The notes beneath the pieces are model-generated. The model saw nothing but the letters and a program-made list of their open reading frames with translations. It was not told where the DNA came from and did no database searches. A stretch of DNA of 64,000 nucleotides from Ephemerocybe angulata. Lineage: Eukaryota; Basidiomycota; Agaricomycetes; Agaricales; Psathyrellaceae. A program made the position numbers and the translations under genes. The DNA is taken from assembly GCA_013368325.1 (NCBI GenBank), contig JAACJK010000057.1, positions 1,550,001 to 1,614,000 of the forward strand, in the 5' to 3' direction. Positions 8,789 through 21,728 of the stretch are shown piece after piece (position 1 is the stretch's first letter; the number at the start of each line of letters is the position of its first letter).

Positions 8789-11700
8789 ATGTCGGCCTAT
8801 GACATCGCCGAAGAGATTCGGAAAGCGCTGCCAGGTACAGAGGAAATTATAGTCCAATACCTGTCTGGTTATCTGGTCGACGATGCTGGGGAAGACGAGG
8901 ACGTGCTCGGAATCGCACAGGAGATCTTGCAATCGGTAGCTGGGGGACAGAAGAAGCGGGTCCAAGGTCTCATGGTTAAACTCAATGAGCTGCTAGAGCC
9001 GCAGTTAGCAACACGACAAAAGAAGAAAGCGCAACCGAAACTGCAAAAGCTGGACAAGGTCATGGACATGGGCAGGACCCAAGTATCTAACACACTCATG
9101 TTCTCAGAGGGTGTGGATCTTGAATCTATAAACAAGGGAAAGTGAGTGCAGAATCTACAGTATCCCTGCGTCATCCTCATGGAAACTTGTAAGAGCGTCT
9201 CGGGTCGATGTGAAGAAGCTGGAAAAGGCAGAGGCCAAGCTAAGGGTAAGCGTTGCAACTGCAACTGGTGTAGTGAAGCACGGCGGCAGTTATCTCACAC
9301 AGTGCCCCACATCTATAGGCCAAGATCGAAAAGCGCGCCAAACGAGATCTTTACGAGGGTTCCAAGCTGCTGGATCAGCACAAGAAGCAGCAGTCGTACG
9401 AAGAGATGTTCATGAAGGTAGGCCTACCCACGGACTCGAGGAGGGGAAGTCTGGTGTCAACATATTGCGCCCTAGATCAACCCCTTGGAAGCTGCAGCAC
9501 AGTCGAAGAACAAGAGCAAGGACGTTCACCTTCCCTCAATCGACGTGAACTTCGGGTCCAACAGAATATTGTACGGAAAATCTGGCGTCGTCTCTGCTCT
9601 ATCTCTCATGCTGCTGCAGGTCAGGTGCAAGTCTTACGCTTGCTCATGGAAGACGCTACGGTTTGATTGGTCGCAACGGTAAGTATCGAACCTCATGACA
9701 CGCAGTCACACACTTATCACAATATCTTAGGTATCGGTAAATCCACTTTGCTGCGCCATATTGCCATGCGTGAAGTCCCCATCCCGGCACACATTACGAT
9801 TCTCTTTGTCGAGCAAGAGGTGAGTGACTACAATCATTTGACCTCCCATGATCTGAATGGATGCGACCACAAGATTGTCGGAGACGACACTCTGGCTATA
9901 GACTCTGTGTTGAAGGCCGATGTTTGGAGAGACCATTTATTGAAGGAACAGGCCGCCCTCGACGCAAAACTCTTGGAGCTCGACAGTGAAGGAGATGATA
10001 AACGGTTCGAAGATGCTCGAGAGGAATACTCATCTCGATTGGCAGAAGTTCACCAGCAACTTGCAGACATGGATGCCGGAAGTGCTCCTGCTCGTGCTGC
10101 GGCGCTCCTCGCTGGTAAGTGGTCACAGTGTAACAGCGTCTTTAGGGACTGCTATTGAACGGATTAATGCCTAGGTCTCGGTTTTGACGAGCAAGATCAG
10201 CAGCGGCCGACGAGGTCGTTCAGTGGTGGTTGGAGGTAATTAGCATCTCCTTAGATCACATAGGTGAAGCTGACAAGATTAGAATGCGACTTGCCCTTGC
10301 TCGAGCACTCTTTGTCAAGGTAAACGTTTGGTTTCAGCGACAGAACCTTTTTTAAATTCTAATGTCGTGTTACAGCCAGCACTCTTGTTGCTGGACGAGC
10401 CTTCCAATCACAGTAAGTGAAACGGTTGAAATGGTTTCCGAGCAATTACTGACGAACAGTGAAGTCGATCTCAATGCACTTGCCTGGTTGGAAGACTACC
10501 TTCAGACGTGGCCAGGAACAATTCTCGTCGTGTATGCAATCTCGCACGCGTGTTTTACTGCTACTGACTCTTTTTGAAAGCTCTCATGACCGAGCATTCT
10601 TGTAAGTCTTTGCCATATGATAACTATGCTATCCGCTGACTGGAAGCAGGGATGCGGTTGCGACAGATATCATCCACCAACACTCAGGACGACTAGACTA
10701 TTACAAAGGGTAGGTTGTGGCAGTATCTCATCACAAAAATGTCCCACCAACCAAGTTCTCTTCAGAAACTTCACACAGTTCTATTCAACAAAGTCAGAGC
10801 GTGATAGGAACTTGCAGAAGGAGTACGAAACACAAATGGACTACCGCAAGCATCTTCAGGCGTTCATTGATCGTTGGAGGTATAACGCTAACAGGGGTGA
10901 GTGGTATATCATTTCCCTGCCAGTACATTTTTACTGATCTCAAGGATAGCTGCCCAGGCGCAAATGAAAATCAAGATCCTCGAAAAGGTGAAAGTGCTCG
11001 TGGCAGTAGACAGCTGATATGTGAATTGACATTCCATTAGCTTCCAGACTTGGAACCTCCGGAGGCGGAGGAGACTGAAACGTTCAAGTGAGTCTTCCGC
11101 CGCTATAATTGAAATTTCGATTGCCCATACTTGTGCAGGTTCCCGGAGACAGATAAAATCTCACCACCACTCCTTCAAATGTCGGAAGTAACGTTCGGCT
11201 ACACCCCTGACAAACTTTTGCTGAAGAATATCAACTTCGACGTCGGCCTCGATTCTCGTCTAGCAATTGTTGGAGCGAACGGTGCCGGAAAGTCAACGCT
11301 GTGAGTCGAGAGGATTTGGAGATAGGGCCAAACTGACCTCTGTGTATAGCATCAAACTCCTCACAGAAGAGTTGAAACCCTTGGGAGGACACGTTACAAG
11401 GAATGGCCGCCTACGGGTGTAAGTCCTCGAATGACGATTTGAGAGACGATTCTTACCATCTTTTCGCAGCGGATACTTCGCACAGCATCACGTCGACACC
11501 CTTAACCCCGCCATGACACCCGTTCAGTTCCTCGCATCGAAGTACCCGGGTAAAACTGAGCAGGAATACCGCAGCCATCTGGGTAACTTCCAGATCAGCG
11601 GAATGACTGGGTACGTCTTTTCACCCGCTGGATTCGATTAGAAATGGATGCATGCTCATGCGTATTCTTAGTCTTCAACTCATTGGGACCCTGAGTGGTG

Positions 11701-12139
11701 GTCAAAAATCTCGTGTTGCATTTTCCCTCCTTTCTCTACAACAGCCGCATATCCTACTGCTCGACGAAGTAAGCTTTATCTACTTCACGAAGGGGGTGTC
11801 TTCTCTAATACCTTTGCTCAGCCTACAAATCACTTGGATATCGAGGGTTTGGATGCGTTGATGAAGGCTTTACAAGTCTGGAACGGCGGTGTGATTATCA
11901 TTTCCCATGACGAACGCTTTATCACTTCTGTGGCAAAGGAGGCAAGTCGTTTCTTAATTCGCTTTGGGACATCTAGTGACCATGGATTCAGCTTTGGGTC
12001 TGTGGTGATGGCACTGTGTACAAATTCAAAGGAGATGTGGAGAGCTACAAGGTTTGTTTCCTCCTTATTTCTCCAGGGTCAAACACTAAACAGCATACCC
12101 CAGAAACTTATTGTGAGCAATGTCAAGTCGAAGCCCTAG
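8789..12139 (+). CDS. GCN20: ABC-F ATPase, Gcn20/ABCF3
   Basis: A soluble ABC protein without membrane segments that, in yeast, binds Gcn1 on ribosomes and helps activate the kinase Gcn2 on uncharged tRNA. The model has 23 exons (8789..9141 first, 12104..12139 last), 723 aa, with all phases closing; yeast Gcn20 has 752 and human ABCF3 709 residues. The N-terminal ~190 residues are the Gcn1-binding type region ([15 protein letters not shown]). The first cassette has Walker A GRNGIGKST, signature [16 protein letters not shown] and DEPSNHIDL. A linker with [10 protein letters not shown] follows. The second cassette has [22 protein letters not shown] and DEPTNHLDI, then SHDERFI. The first Walker B loop has Ser where DEPTNH is usual. 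Intron 11942-11991 is a GC-AG intron. This is the most intron-dense gene here. Confidence 0.96.
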
Positions 12140-12520
12140 GTAGCCCCCAGCCCCGTTTGATGTTGGAGATATGCGGGGAATGCGTGCGATTGTGTAAACC
12201 TCAAGCTGTAACTAGCATGCATATGCAGTGAAATAAGAATGCACTTGGTAAAGCACACCGCTTCGAAGGTCATGGAAGGTGAGATGCCTTTCTGTGCCGC
12301 GAACATCGTGATATCACCTCTCGTCGAATATGCAAAGCGTGGGACATAATAAGGCTCGGACCGGATCCCGGATCACGGCTCAAAGCGCGTTGAATCGGTC
12401 GCGTGATTGGTTGCGGTGAGAACGAGGCGCGATCAATTGACGCGTTTTGATTCAACGTTCTTCAACAACAGCTACTACTCCGACCCACACGACATCTGAG
12501 GCTTCTGCATCGACACCAAC
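12140..12520. other. Intergenic, upstream of TOP2
   Basis: 381 bp between GCN20 and TOP2, both on +. No TATA box or gene seen. The GC-rich section at 12340-12440 contains several GATC/CGCG words. Confidence 0.4.
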
Positions 12521-15500
12521 ATGAGCTCCTCTGAAGAGGACTACGGCCAGGACAACTTTTCTGACGAATCGGAAGACTATGCTCCCGTAAAGAAGGTTGG
12601 TGCTGTGGCCTGGACCCAGAGGGCTTCAGCTGAAAAGACGCGCATCTAGGTTGCAGCCAAAGGGAAGGCGCCAGCGAAGGCAGCAGCAAAGCCGAAAGCC
12701 ACTGCGAGTAGCTCGAAAACCACCGCTACCAAGAAGAAGGCCGCAACAAAGAAGAAGGTCGAGAGCGAGGTTGAGTCGGACGGGGACGACGGCATGGACA
12801 TGGACGACGATGAGCCGGCAGAAATATCGAGGAATAGCGTAGCTTCAACCTCCAAGGCCACTGCGGCAGCGAAGAAGAAGTCGGCCTCGGAGACATATAC
12901 TAAGGTGTGTAATGACTTCGTCAAGGGTCACTGAGGGATGCTAACATAGACTAGCTCACTCAACTGGAGCACATTCTCAAACGTCCAGATTCATACATTG
13001 GCAGTGTAGAAACTATCACCCAGGCCATGTGGACGTACGACTCGGAAACCAAGCGCATGGTTCACCGTGAGGTGAAGTATGTCCCCGGTTTCTTCAAGAT
13101 TGTGGACGAAATCTTGGTAAACGCTGCAGATAACAAGGCGAGTTGTTTCGTGGCTTCGAGGACCTCCAACCTTTACATTCTCTCTACTCTAGATCAATGA
13201 TGCATCTATGGACAGTTTGAAGGTCAACATCGACGTCGAGGCGGGGACAATATCGGTCTACAACAATGGCCGCGGCATTCCAATCGAAATTCATTCCAAG
13301 GAGAAAATGTACATTCCTGAACTTATCTTTGGTCACCTCCTTTCGTCGTCGAACTACGACGACGACGAGAAGAAGCTAACTGGTGGTCGTAATGGTTATG
13401 GTGCCAAACTCGCAAACATCTACTCCCACGAATTCACCGTCGAAACTGCCGACAAGAACTCTAGTCAGAAGTACAAGCAGACCTGGACAGACAACATGGC
13501 GAAGTGCGGCAAGGCGAAGATTACGAAGAACTCGAAGGGCGAGGAGTACACCCGCATCACATTTCGACCAGACTTGAAACGCTTTGGAATGGACACCATC
13601 GACGATGATACGGTTGGGCTCCTGAAGAAGCGTGTCTACGACATGAGTGGCACCGTCAAGGACGTGAAGGTTTTCCTCAATGACGAGCGTCTCAAAATCA
13701 AAAACTTCAAGCAATACGTCGACATGTATGTCACCTCCGTCCAAGAAGAAGTTGCCGAAAAGTCGGGAGGTGCAGCTCAGATTAAGCCTGCCGTCGTCTA
13801 CGAGCAGATCAGCCCTCGATGGGAGGTTGCGTATGCCCTGTCCGACGGCAATTTCCAGCACGTCGCCTTCGCCAACTCCATCGCCACGACCAAGGGTGGA
13901 ACGCACGTCACCTATATTGCCGACCAAATCGCCAAGAACCTCATCGCATCCGTTGCGAAGAAGAACAAGGGTGCTGCAGTCAAGCCTGCGCAAATCAAGA
14001 ACCACATGTGGTTGTTTGTGAATGCTCTCATTGAAAACCCTACCTTCGACAGTCAAACGAAGGAAACTCTTACCCTCCCCTCGAACAAATTTGGATCGAA
14101 GCCCTTGTTGTCTGAAGATTTCTTCAAAAAAGGTGAATAAATATATTAATTTAGATAAACCCCAACTCACTCTATCACAGTCCAGAAATCCGGAATCGTC
14201 GACAACGTCTTGAACTGGGCCAAGTTCAAGGCAGACCAACAGATCAAGAAGACAGATGGTACCAAACGCAGCAGGTTCGTGCGCAATCATTGAGAGGTTG
14301 AATTGACCGCTAACTCGATCATAGGCTTCTGGGACTCAGCAAGTTGTCCGACGCTAATAATGCTGGTACCAAGCGTGGCAAAGACTGCACGCTGATCCTG
14401 ACGGAAGGAGACTCTGCCAAAGCTTTGGCAGTCGCGGGGCTCGGAGTTGTCGGTCGCGACAACTTTGGCGTGTTCCCGCTTCGTGGAAAGTTGCTCAACG
14501 TTCGCGAAGCTCGTCATGACCAGATCATGAAGAATGAGGAAATCCAGAATATCAAGAAGATCATGGGGCTCCAGCACAACAAAGACTATACCGACACAAC
14601 CACGTTGCGATATGGCAGACTTATGATCATGACTGATCAGGTAATGTCTTTTCTCTGTGCCTAATATTGTCAAGCGCTTACTATGTTCCACTAGGATCAT
14701 GATGGTTCTCATATCAAGGGCCTTCTCATCAATTTCCTTGACCATTTCTACCCTTCCCTGTTGAAGATCCCAGAATTCCTTGTCGAGTTTGTCACTCCTA
14801 TCGTCCGAGTTCGGAAGGGAAAACAGGTCAAGGATTTCTTTACTATTCCCGAATACGAGCAATGGTTAGAAGATACCCCAGACGCTCGCAAGTGGGAATC
14901 GAAGTATTACAAGGTCCGTCCCTTGTTCTGTATGGCCCGGACCTGTAGGCCTGAATCTCAACTCGTAGGGTCTGGGAACGAGTACCGCGGAAGACGCCCA
15001 AGGCTACTTCAGCAAGATGGAGAAACATATGATTCCTTTCTCTACGACCCAAGACGGGGACAGGGAGCTCTTCGAACTGGCGTTCAGCAAGAAGAAGGCC
15101 GATGAACGGAAGGACTGGCTCAGGAACTTCAAGGTACTTATTCGTCGACTCTGTGTGGTTGTAGGCTAATAACGACTTCTCAGCCTGGCACTTTCCTTGA
15201 CCATCGTCTGCAAGAGATTCCGTACTCCGAATTCATCAACAAGGAGCTCATTCTCTTCTCTATGGCCGACAACATCCGTTCCATCCCCAGCGTCGCGGAC
15301 GGTCTCAAGCCTGGTCAACGCAAAGTTATCTGGGGTTGCTTCAAGCGCAAGATCAAGAAGGAAATAAAGGTCGCCCAGCTCGTCGGTTATATCTCTGAAC
15401 ATTCGGCATACCATCATGGTGAAACCAGTTTGGCCTCGACCATCATCAACCTCGCCCAAGACTATGTCGGCGCCAACAATCTTGCATTGCTCAAACCAAG

Positions 15501-18001
15501 TGGTCAGTTCGGAACGCGTGAAACGGGAGGAAAGGATGCTGCCGCACCGCGTTACCTTTTCACGACCACGAAGCCTATCACGAGGATGGTATACCATCCC
15601 GCCGACGACCCGCTTCTCAAGTACCTCAAGGATGACGACATTCCCATCGAACCTGAGTGGTACATGCCTATCCTCCCTATGGTCCTGATCAACGGTGCTG
15701 AGGGTATTGGTACCGGTAAGTCATTCACTTTCCTTACAAGCGTTATGTGACAAACCTGATATGTCTTTAGGTTGGAGTACGAACTTGCCTCCGTACAACC
15801 CTGCTGATATCGTTGCCAACATTCGGCGTATGATGAACGGCGAGGAGATGGTGCCCATGGTGCCCTGGTGGCGAGGTTTCAAAGGCGAAATCAAGCTCAT
15901 CGGCAAGGGCAAGTACGAGATCTGCGGTGTTGCGAAGAGGACGAGCGATACGACCATCGAGATCACTGAGCTGCCAATCCACAAGTGGACTCAGACGTTC
16001 AAAACGGAGCTGGAGGCCATGATCACCGGGGAGAAGATTGCGAAGGACAAGAAGGACGAGGACAAGGAGAATGAGAAGGAGGATAAGAAGAAGGACAAGG
16101 CGAAACCGAAAGACGGGTTGATCAAGGTTTGCGCCTTTACATGTTGGCCTCTGCATATCTGACTCTTTTGCAGGACTTCAAAGAGCACCACGACAATTTG
16201 AATGTCCTCTTCGAAGTTATCATGGATGCCAAGGATCTCGAGAAGGCGGAGGAGAAGGGCCTCATCGAGTTCTTCGGTCTCAGCGCGAAGATGAGCACCA
16301 CTAACATGATGCTCTTCGACTTTGACGGAAAGATCAAAAAATACGATTCCGCTGAAGAGGTCATCGAGGATTTCTATCCTATGCGGCTGGCGTACTACCA
16401 GAAGCGCAAGGTAATTTAATCTTGCGATGCTTTTTTCCTGGTCTTTTACTGACATACTTTTAGGACTTCCTCGCGGGTGAAGTTGAGACTGCCCTGACGA
16501 AACTCCAGAACCAAATTCGCTTCATCAAGATGATCATCGACAAGAAGTTGGGCGTCAACAACCGCAAGAAGGCGGACATTGTCGCCGAATTGCGCAAGCT
16601 GGAGTTCACACCCTTCCCCAAAGCGACAAAGAAGGCTCCGCGACCTCTGGGAGACGAGGAGGCGGAGGAAGAGGCAGAAGAGGAGGACGAAGATGAGGAA
16701 GCTGGCGCAGTCTCCGACTTTGACTACCTGCTGGGGATGGCCATCTACAGCCTGACTCGAGAGAAGATCGAGAAGCTCAACCAGCAGGCGAGAGACAAAG
16801 AGGAGGAGTTGATGGCAATGCTCAAGAGGTCTCCGAAAGATCTCTGGAATGCAGACTTGGACAAGTTCATGCAAGAGTGGGAGGTGGGTTGTTTGGAGAT
16901 TTATTGGGGTTCAAAGTGTCTAATCCGACCCATTCCGTCCAGAATGACTGCATCGACTTTGAAAACAAGGCCAAAGACGGGAAAGGTGGCAAGCGCAAGG
17001 TGCAGAAGACGCTGCGGACACGCAAGTCGATCGGCACAGGCAAGCGCGATGACGACGACGACTTCTTCGTGCCAATCAAAGCAAACGGCGCGAAGAAGAA
17101 AGCACCTGAGCCCAAGAAGCCAGCCGCAAAAGCAGCGTCGTCGAAAGCCAAGAAGGAGGAATCTGACGATGACGACGATTTCGGGGCAATGGAGGTCGAG
17201 GAGAAGAAAATATTGCCCAAGCGCCGGGCACCGGCCAAGAAACCGATCATCGATGAAGACGACGATGACGAGGACCTCGATGGGGAGTACGGGGATCTGC
17301 TAGTTGCAAAGCCGGCCCCTAAACCAGCTGCATCGAAAGCGAAGGCAAAGGAGCAAGAGCCCGCCGTCGTTGAGATTGACGACGACAGCGACCCGCCCGC
17401 CAAGCCCGCTGCCCGCAAACCTGCGGCCGGCGCGAAAAAGGTGGCTGTGGGGAATGCCAAGAAGAAAAAGGCGGACGCCGATGACGATGATGCGGAGAGC
17501 GATGCACCCCCGCTGCCCCCGGCAAAGAGAAAGGCCGCTGCAAAGAAGCCACCGAAGGACGAGTCGGACTCTGAGATTGAGATCGTGCAGCCGAGTAAGG
17601 CGAAGGGGAAGGCTCCTGCGAAACGCAAGAGGTGTGTGCAGACCGCATCGATTCATTACAAGCTAACTAATGCCCCTCACAGTCCGCTGATCTCTGAGGG
17701 AGATAGCGAGGATGAGACGTCGAAACCTGCGGCCAAGAAGACAAAGCAGACTGCAATGACCGACTTCCTGCCCAAGGCCCCGCAGCCGCGCAAGATATCG
17801 AAGAGCATGAAGCCGGCGTCGCCGCCGAAGAAGAAGACGGTGGCTACGACGTACGACGACGACGACGACGACGAGGATGAGGTGGTGGTGCGGGGGGCTG
17901 GACGACGAACGGCAGCACGGGCAGCGACCAAGGCATACGTAGAAATCGACAGCGAGGACGGCGGGGACGGTGACGACAGCATGTTCGTCGACGATGATTA
18001 G
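12521..18001 (+). CDS. TOP2: DNA topoisomerase II
   Basis: Passes one DNA duplex through a transient double-strand break in another, using ATP; nuclear and essential for decatenation. The model has 14 exons, 1599 aa: 12521..12595, 12650..12904, 12955..13137, 13193..14132, 14181..14274, 14325..14640, 14695..14913, 14969..15133, 15184..15715, 15771..16126, 16174..16410, 16464..16883, 16943..17631, 17683..18001. The GHKL ATPase shows NNGRGIPI and GGRNGYGAKLANIYS. TOPRIM shows LTEGDSAKALAVAGL, PLRGKLLNVREA and DQDHDGSHIKGL. The active-site Tyr is about residue 873 in GKDAAAPRY. The C-terminal ~250 residues are alternating Lys/Ala and Asp runs, with an Asp tract from a GAC repeat near 17853. It is longer than yeast Top2 (1428 aa). 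Intron 13138-13192 is GC-AG. Confidence 0.98.
17853..17876 (+). repeat. GAC microsatellite in TOP2 C-terminus
   Basis: A run of GAC triplets encoding consecutive aspartates in the disordered TOP2 tail. Other Asp/Lys tracts nearby are less regular. Confidence 0.8.
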
Positions 18002-18065
18002 GCCTAGGCTTGTGACGTCACGTTTACATTAATATAACAATAGAAAAATAATTACGATAGACGTG
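18002..18065 (+). other. Very short TOP2-phosphatase spacer
   Basis: Only 64 nt separate the TOP2 stop codon from the next same-strand ATG. The spacer is AT-rich (ATTAATATAACAATAG) and would have to hold the 3' end of TOP2 and the 5' leader of the phosphatase. Confidence 0.7.
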
Positions 18066-21000
18066 ATGGATTTCTTCTCTTCTAACCATGTCAACTCAAC
18101 GCATCTCCCGCAACAAGTCGAGGACTTTGCACGCGCCATCGCCGCCCGCCCCATGAACATGCCGCCCTCGACGTCGCTCGCCCTCCCGTCGCCGTCGCCC
18201 CTGACCCCCACACCCGCCACATCAATGCCCCCGACCCCGCCCTCCGCATCCGCCTTCGACTCCGTCGCACCCGTCGACCTCGACACCTGGCTCGGCGACG
18301 CCGACACCCTCATTCTCGACATCAGGCCCTCGGGCGCATACCTCTCCGCGCGTGTCCCAGGCGCAGTCTCGCTCTCCGCGCCCTCGACGCTCCTCAAACG
18401 GCCCTCAGTCCCGCTCCGAAGTCTGTCGGCCATGCTTTCGGCACGCAGCGCCAAGCGCTTCTCCGCCTGGCCGTCCGCGAAGCGCATACTGGTGTACGAC
18501 GCCGACGCCGCAGCCATCCCCGAGAACTCCAACATCCACGGTCTGCTGAGGAAGTTCCAGAACAACGATTTCAAGGGCAAGCTGGCATGGCTCCGTGGGG
18601 GCTTCCATTCCGTATGGCGGGAGAGGAAAGCGCTGGTCGATGTCAACCCCCCAACACCCGACGCCGAGGAGGACGATGGCGTCGCCGAGCCCGCGGCGCA
18701 TGGCCTGGGCCAGTCATCGATGCTGCGACCCCGCCTCCTTTCGTCACAGGCCTTCAACCTCTCTTCCACCCTGCTCCACAACTCGCCGCATACAGCCAGC
18801 GCCAGACGAGGCGCCATGCAGCTCAAGAACCCTCAGTCGTCTGCTTCCTCCGTGCACCATCCTGCCGTTAATCCCTTCTTCGACACCATTCGCCAGAATG
18901 TGGAGCTTTCCCACGGGATTGGCTCTGAGCGCATTCCCCTTCTGCTTCCCCACCGTGTCCGCCGAAGAATAGATGATCTGCAATGTCTTCCCTGGCTCCA
19001 GAGAATTGCGAAGCGCGCTGGCAAATCTACCCCTCATTCCCGATCTTCTTCAGGTCCTTCCTCCGATGACTCCACCGATGACACTTCACCCGGCGATAAC
19101 TACGCGAATGCTCTTGCGACTCAATTCTATCACATCGAGCTAGCGGAGCAGCGCCGCCTGATGGGTGTCATGCAGTATCATTCGAAGGAGAGCGGCGTCG
19201 TGGTCGAAAACCCTAGCGAAGCTCCCCGACAGAGCGCCGGCTTCCCCTACAGTATCACTGCCGGCGTTGAGAAAGGGGCCAAGAACAGGTATGCTTCTCG
19301 CTTGCAAAACTCGAGTTCCACTGCTCATCCTCCTTAGGTACCGCCATATCTGGCCCTTTGAACACGCTCGTGTGAAGCTCCACCAGAAGGATGATGACTA
19401 CGTGAACGCATCCTACGTTCAGCCACTCTTCACCAAGAAGCGGTATATCGCCACGCAGGGTCCACTTCCTGCTACTTATCGTGATTTTTGGACGTAAGTC
19501 GAGCGATCGATTATAGACTGCGGAATCTGAACAATCTGGACAGGCTATGTTGGGAGCAGAACGTCCATGTCATTGTCATGCTTACTCGAGAAGTCGAGGG
19601 TGCCATGGTCAAGTGCGGTTCGTACTGGTCAGATCATGAATATGGGCCTTTACGGTTACGTCTCGTCTCGACGACGGGCTTGCCCAAAGTCGAGGAGCCC
19701 TCAGGATTTTTTACTGCTCAACCCTCTTTCCCCTCACGTCCTCCAGTGCAACCCTCATCATCCAACGGACCACGGAAACCCCTGCACTATCGCAAGGAGG
19801 AAACTGTGAAGCGTGTTTTCGAACTGACGCACACCGGCTTCGAGGGTGCTAAACCACGCAAGATCGTCCATCTTCAATACCTTGATTGGCCGGACATGAA
19901 CGTCCCCGATGATCCTCGCGGTGTTTTGGGGTTGATCAAACAGGTCGACGAAGCCGTTGCGGAAGTGAAAGCGGAAACACCTTGTTCTGCCTTGGCGAAA
20001 GACGGCATTGATACCAGGACGGGGATTTCGGCGCAGGCGCTCAAAACAGAAAGCCCCGTACTACTCCACTGCAGTGCCGGCGTCGGAAGAACCGGCGGGT
20101 TCATTGCGGTAGACTCCATGTTGGACGCCATCCGGCACGAAGTTCGTCAGAAGTGTCAATCCGCATCTGGATCAACCGCGAATCCATCTTCAGACGTTTC
20201 TTCAGGACAACTGCTTTCGTCGGGTCACACCATACACGTTCCTTCTGCCGAAGACCCTTTTTTAACCTCGATGGACATGCAAGTCGACGAGTCCGATGAA
20301 GTCCCCCCTTCCACAGAAGTGTCCGAGGTGCCAATCGATTTCACCCGCCAACCTTTCGTCTCCCCATACAAGGACACCCAGCAGTGGGCGGAGAAAGTTG
20401 GTGTAGAAACGGGGTATGGTCAGACGGACGATGATGACGTTCGTTCAGGCGATTCTATGGAACCGACGCCTCTATCCTCTATTGAAAGCATCGACGCTGT
20501 GACGGTATCATCTGGCTCAGAGAGCTCCTCGTTGGAGCGTGATCTGAGCAGTGTCCACCCACCGCGAGGGACGTCTTCACTTGGAACATCAGTGTCTTCA
20601 GCGACGCATCTTAGCCTAGATGGCAGGGACAAGTTCAGAACGGCAACAGACTTCAATATGGCAGTGGACCATCCTCGGGAGAGGACTTCGTCGGCTCCTG
20701 TCCCCGGGGGGACTCTCAAACCAGCGTTGAAGAGGCTGGGTGTCCCGCCCTCGCTAAACCTTGGGCTAGGTCAACTTCAACCGGCTGCAGCGAGTTCTAC
20801 CCCAGCCCTATCGAACGTGGCATTGCGACATACCATTTCACCGGCGACGAGCGTTGCCCCGATCCCTCCCAATTCATCTTCGACCCATCGGCAGTCCTTT
20901 GATTCTGCTCGATCCTCTCGGGACATCTCTACGGCCTCAGTCAACGCGTCCCCTCCAGCAGGTTCGAAAGATCCTCGTCCACTGCACAACGATGTAACGC

Positions 21001-21728
21001 CCTTGGCATTGGACGTCATAAAGGACCCGATATGGGACATGATCCAGGACATGCGTGAGCAAAGGATGAGTTTATGCCAAAGCCTCAGGCAATATGTCTT
21101 TGTGCATCTGGCTGTCATCGAGGGTGCCTTGATGGTACTGGATGAGGAGAGGAACTTCGCGATGGGGAAGGGTGGAGATACTTTCGCTAGCTTCATCGAC
21201 ACCAGTCGGATGCGAGATTTGCAACCACGGACGGCACCGTCCAGGATGACGACGCAGAGCGGCCACTCTCATATGTCGCACTCCCGGTCATCATCCGTAT
21301 CTTCGCGGCGTTTCCCTTCCAACTCCCCCCACCAACGAAAGAAAGCAGGATCGACATCCAGGCGTCGATCCCCTTCACCAACAGAGTCGTTGTCTTCCGC
21401 ACGGACTGGCTACCCTATCCCACCGTTGATGTTCCAGCAGGCATTGTCGATGGAGTCGGCGTCATCTTTTGGGGGAACGTCGTCGGCCCCGTCCAATGGA
21501 AAGAGAAGTGCCAGTCCAACGGAGCTTCCGAAGGAAGGGAAGCAAGGGGAAGTATTGCTGTCGAAGAGGCCGAGTGTGAAGAGGAAGAGGGAGAATGGGG
21601 AGGAGGAGGTCAGCTCGGATGGTAGCGATAGCGAGGCAGGGGCAGCAGATGTTGCCTCTACCCCTTCCGCCAACCCGATGTCCACCGTTTCATCTGGGCA
21701 ATCACCCTCTTCAAGGATGGTTCTGTAG
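18066..21728 (+). CDS. Rhodanese-like plus protein tyrosine phosphatase (Pyp/Ptp type)
   Basis: Model join(18066..19288,19338..19493,19544..21728), 1187 aa. A rhodanese/CH2-like domain lies at about residues 75-200 (LILDIRPSGAYLSARVPGA...RGGFHSVW); its active-site position reads VYDADA with no cysteine, so it should be a docking module, as in MAPK phosphatases and yeast Ptp2/3 or fission-yeast Pyp1/2. The PTP domain starts near residue 425 (RYRHIWPFEHARVKL, DDYVNASYV, GPLPATYRDFW). It has the WPD loop (LDWPD) and P-loop HCSAGVGRTG with Cys636 and Arg642. The Q-loop Gln972 (CQSLRQYVF) comes about 335 residues later instead of roughly 45, so a disordered Ser/Thr-rich insertion of about 290 residues splits the domain. 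The tail is Ser/Arg-rich. Inferred role: dephosphorylation of a MAP kinase. Confidence 0.9.

Noticed and set aside
13376..14290. 304-aa minus-strand open frame
   Set aside because: It lies antisense to TOP2 exons, where GC-rich codon bias keeps the opposite strand open; no family resemblance.
16867..17628. 253-aa minus-strand Ser/Ala/Phe-rich frame
   Set aside because: Antisense to the Lys/Asp/Ala repeats of the TOP2 tail.
18029..18826. 265-aa minus-strand open frame
   Set aside because: Antisense shadow of the first exon of the phosphatase gene.
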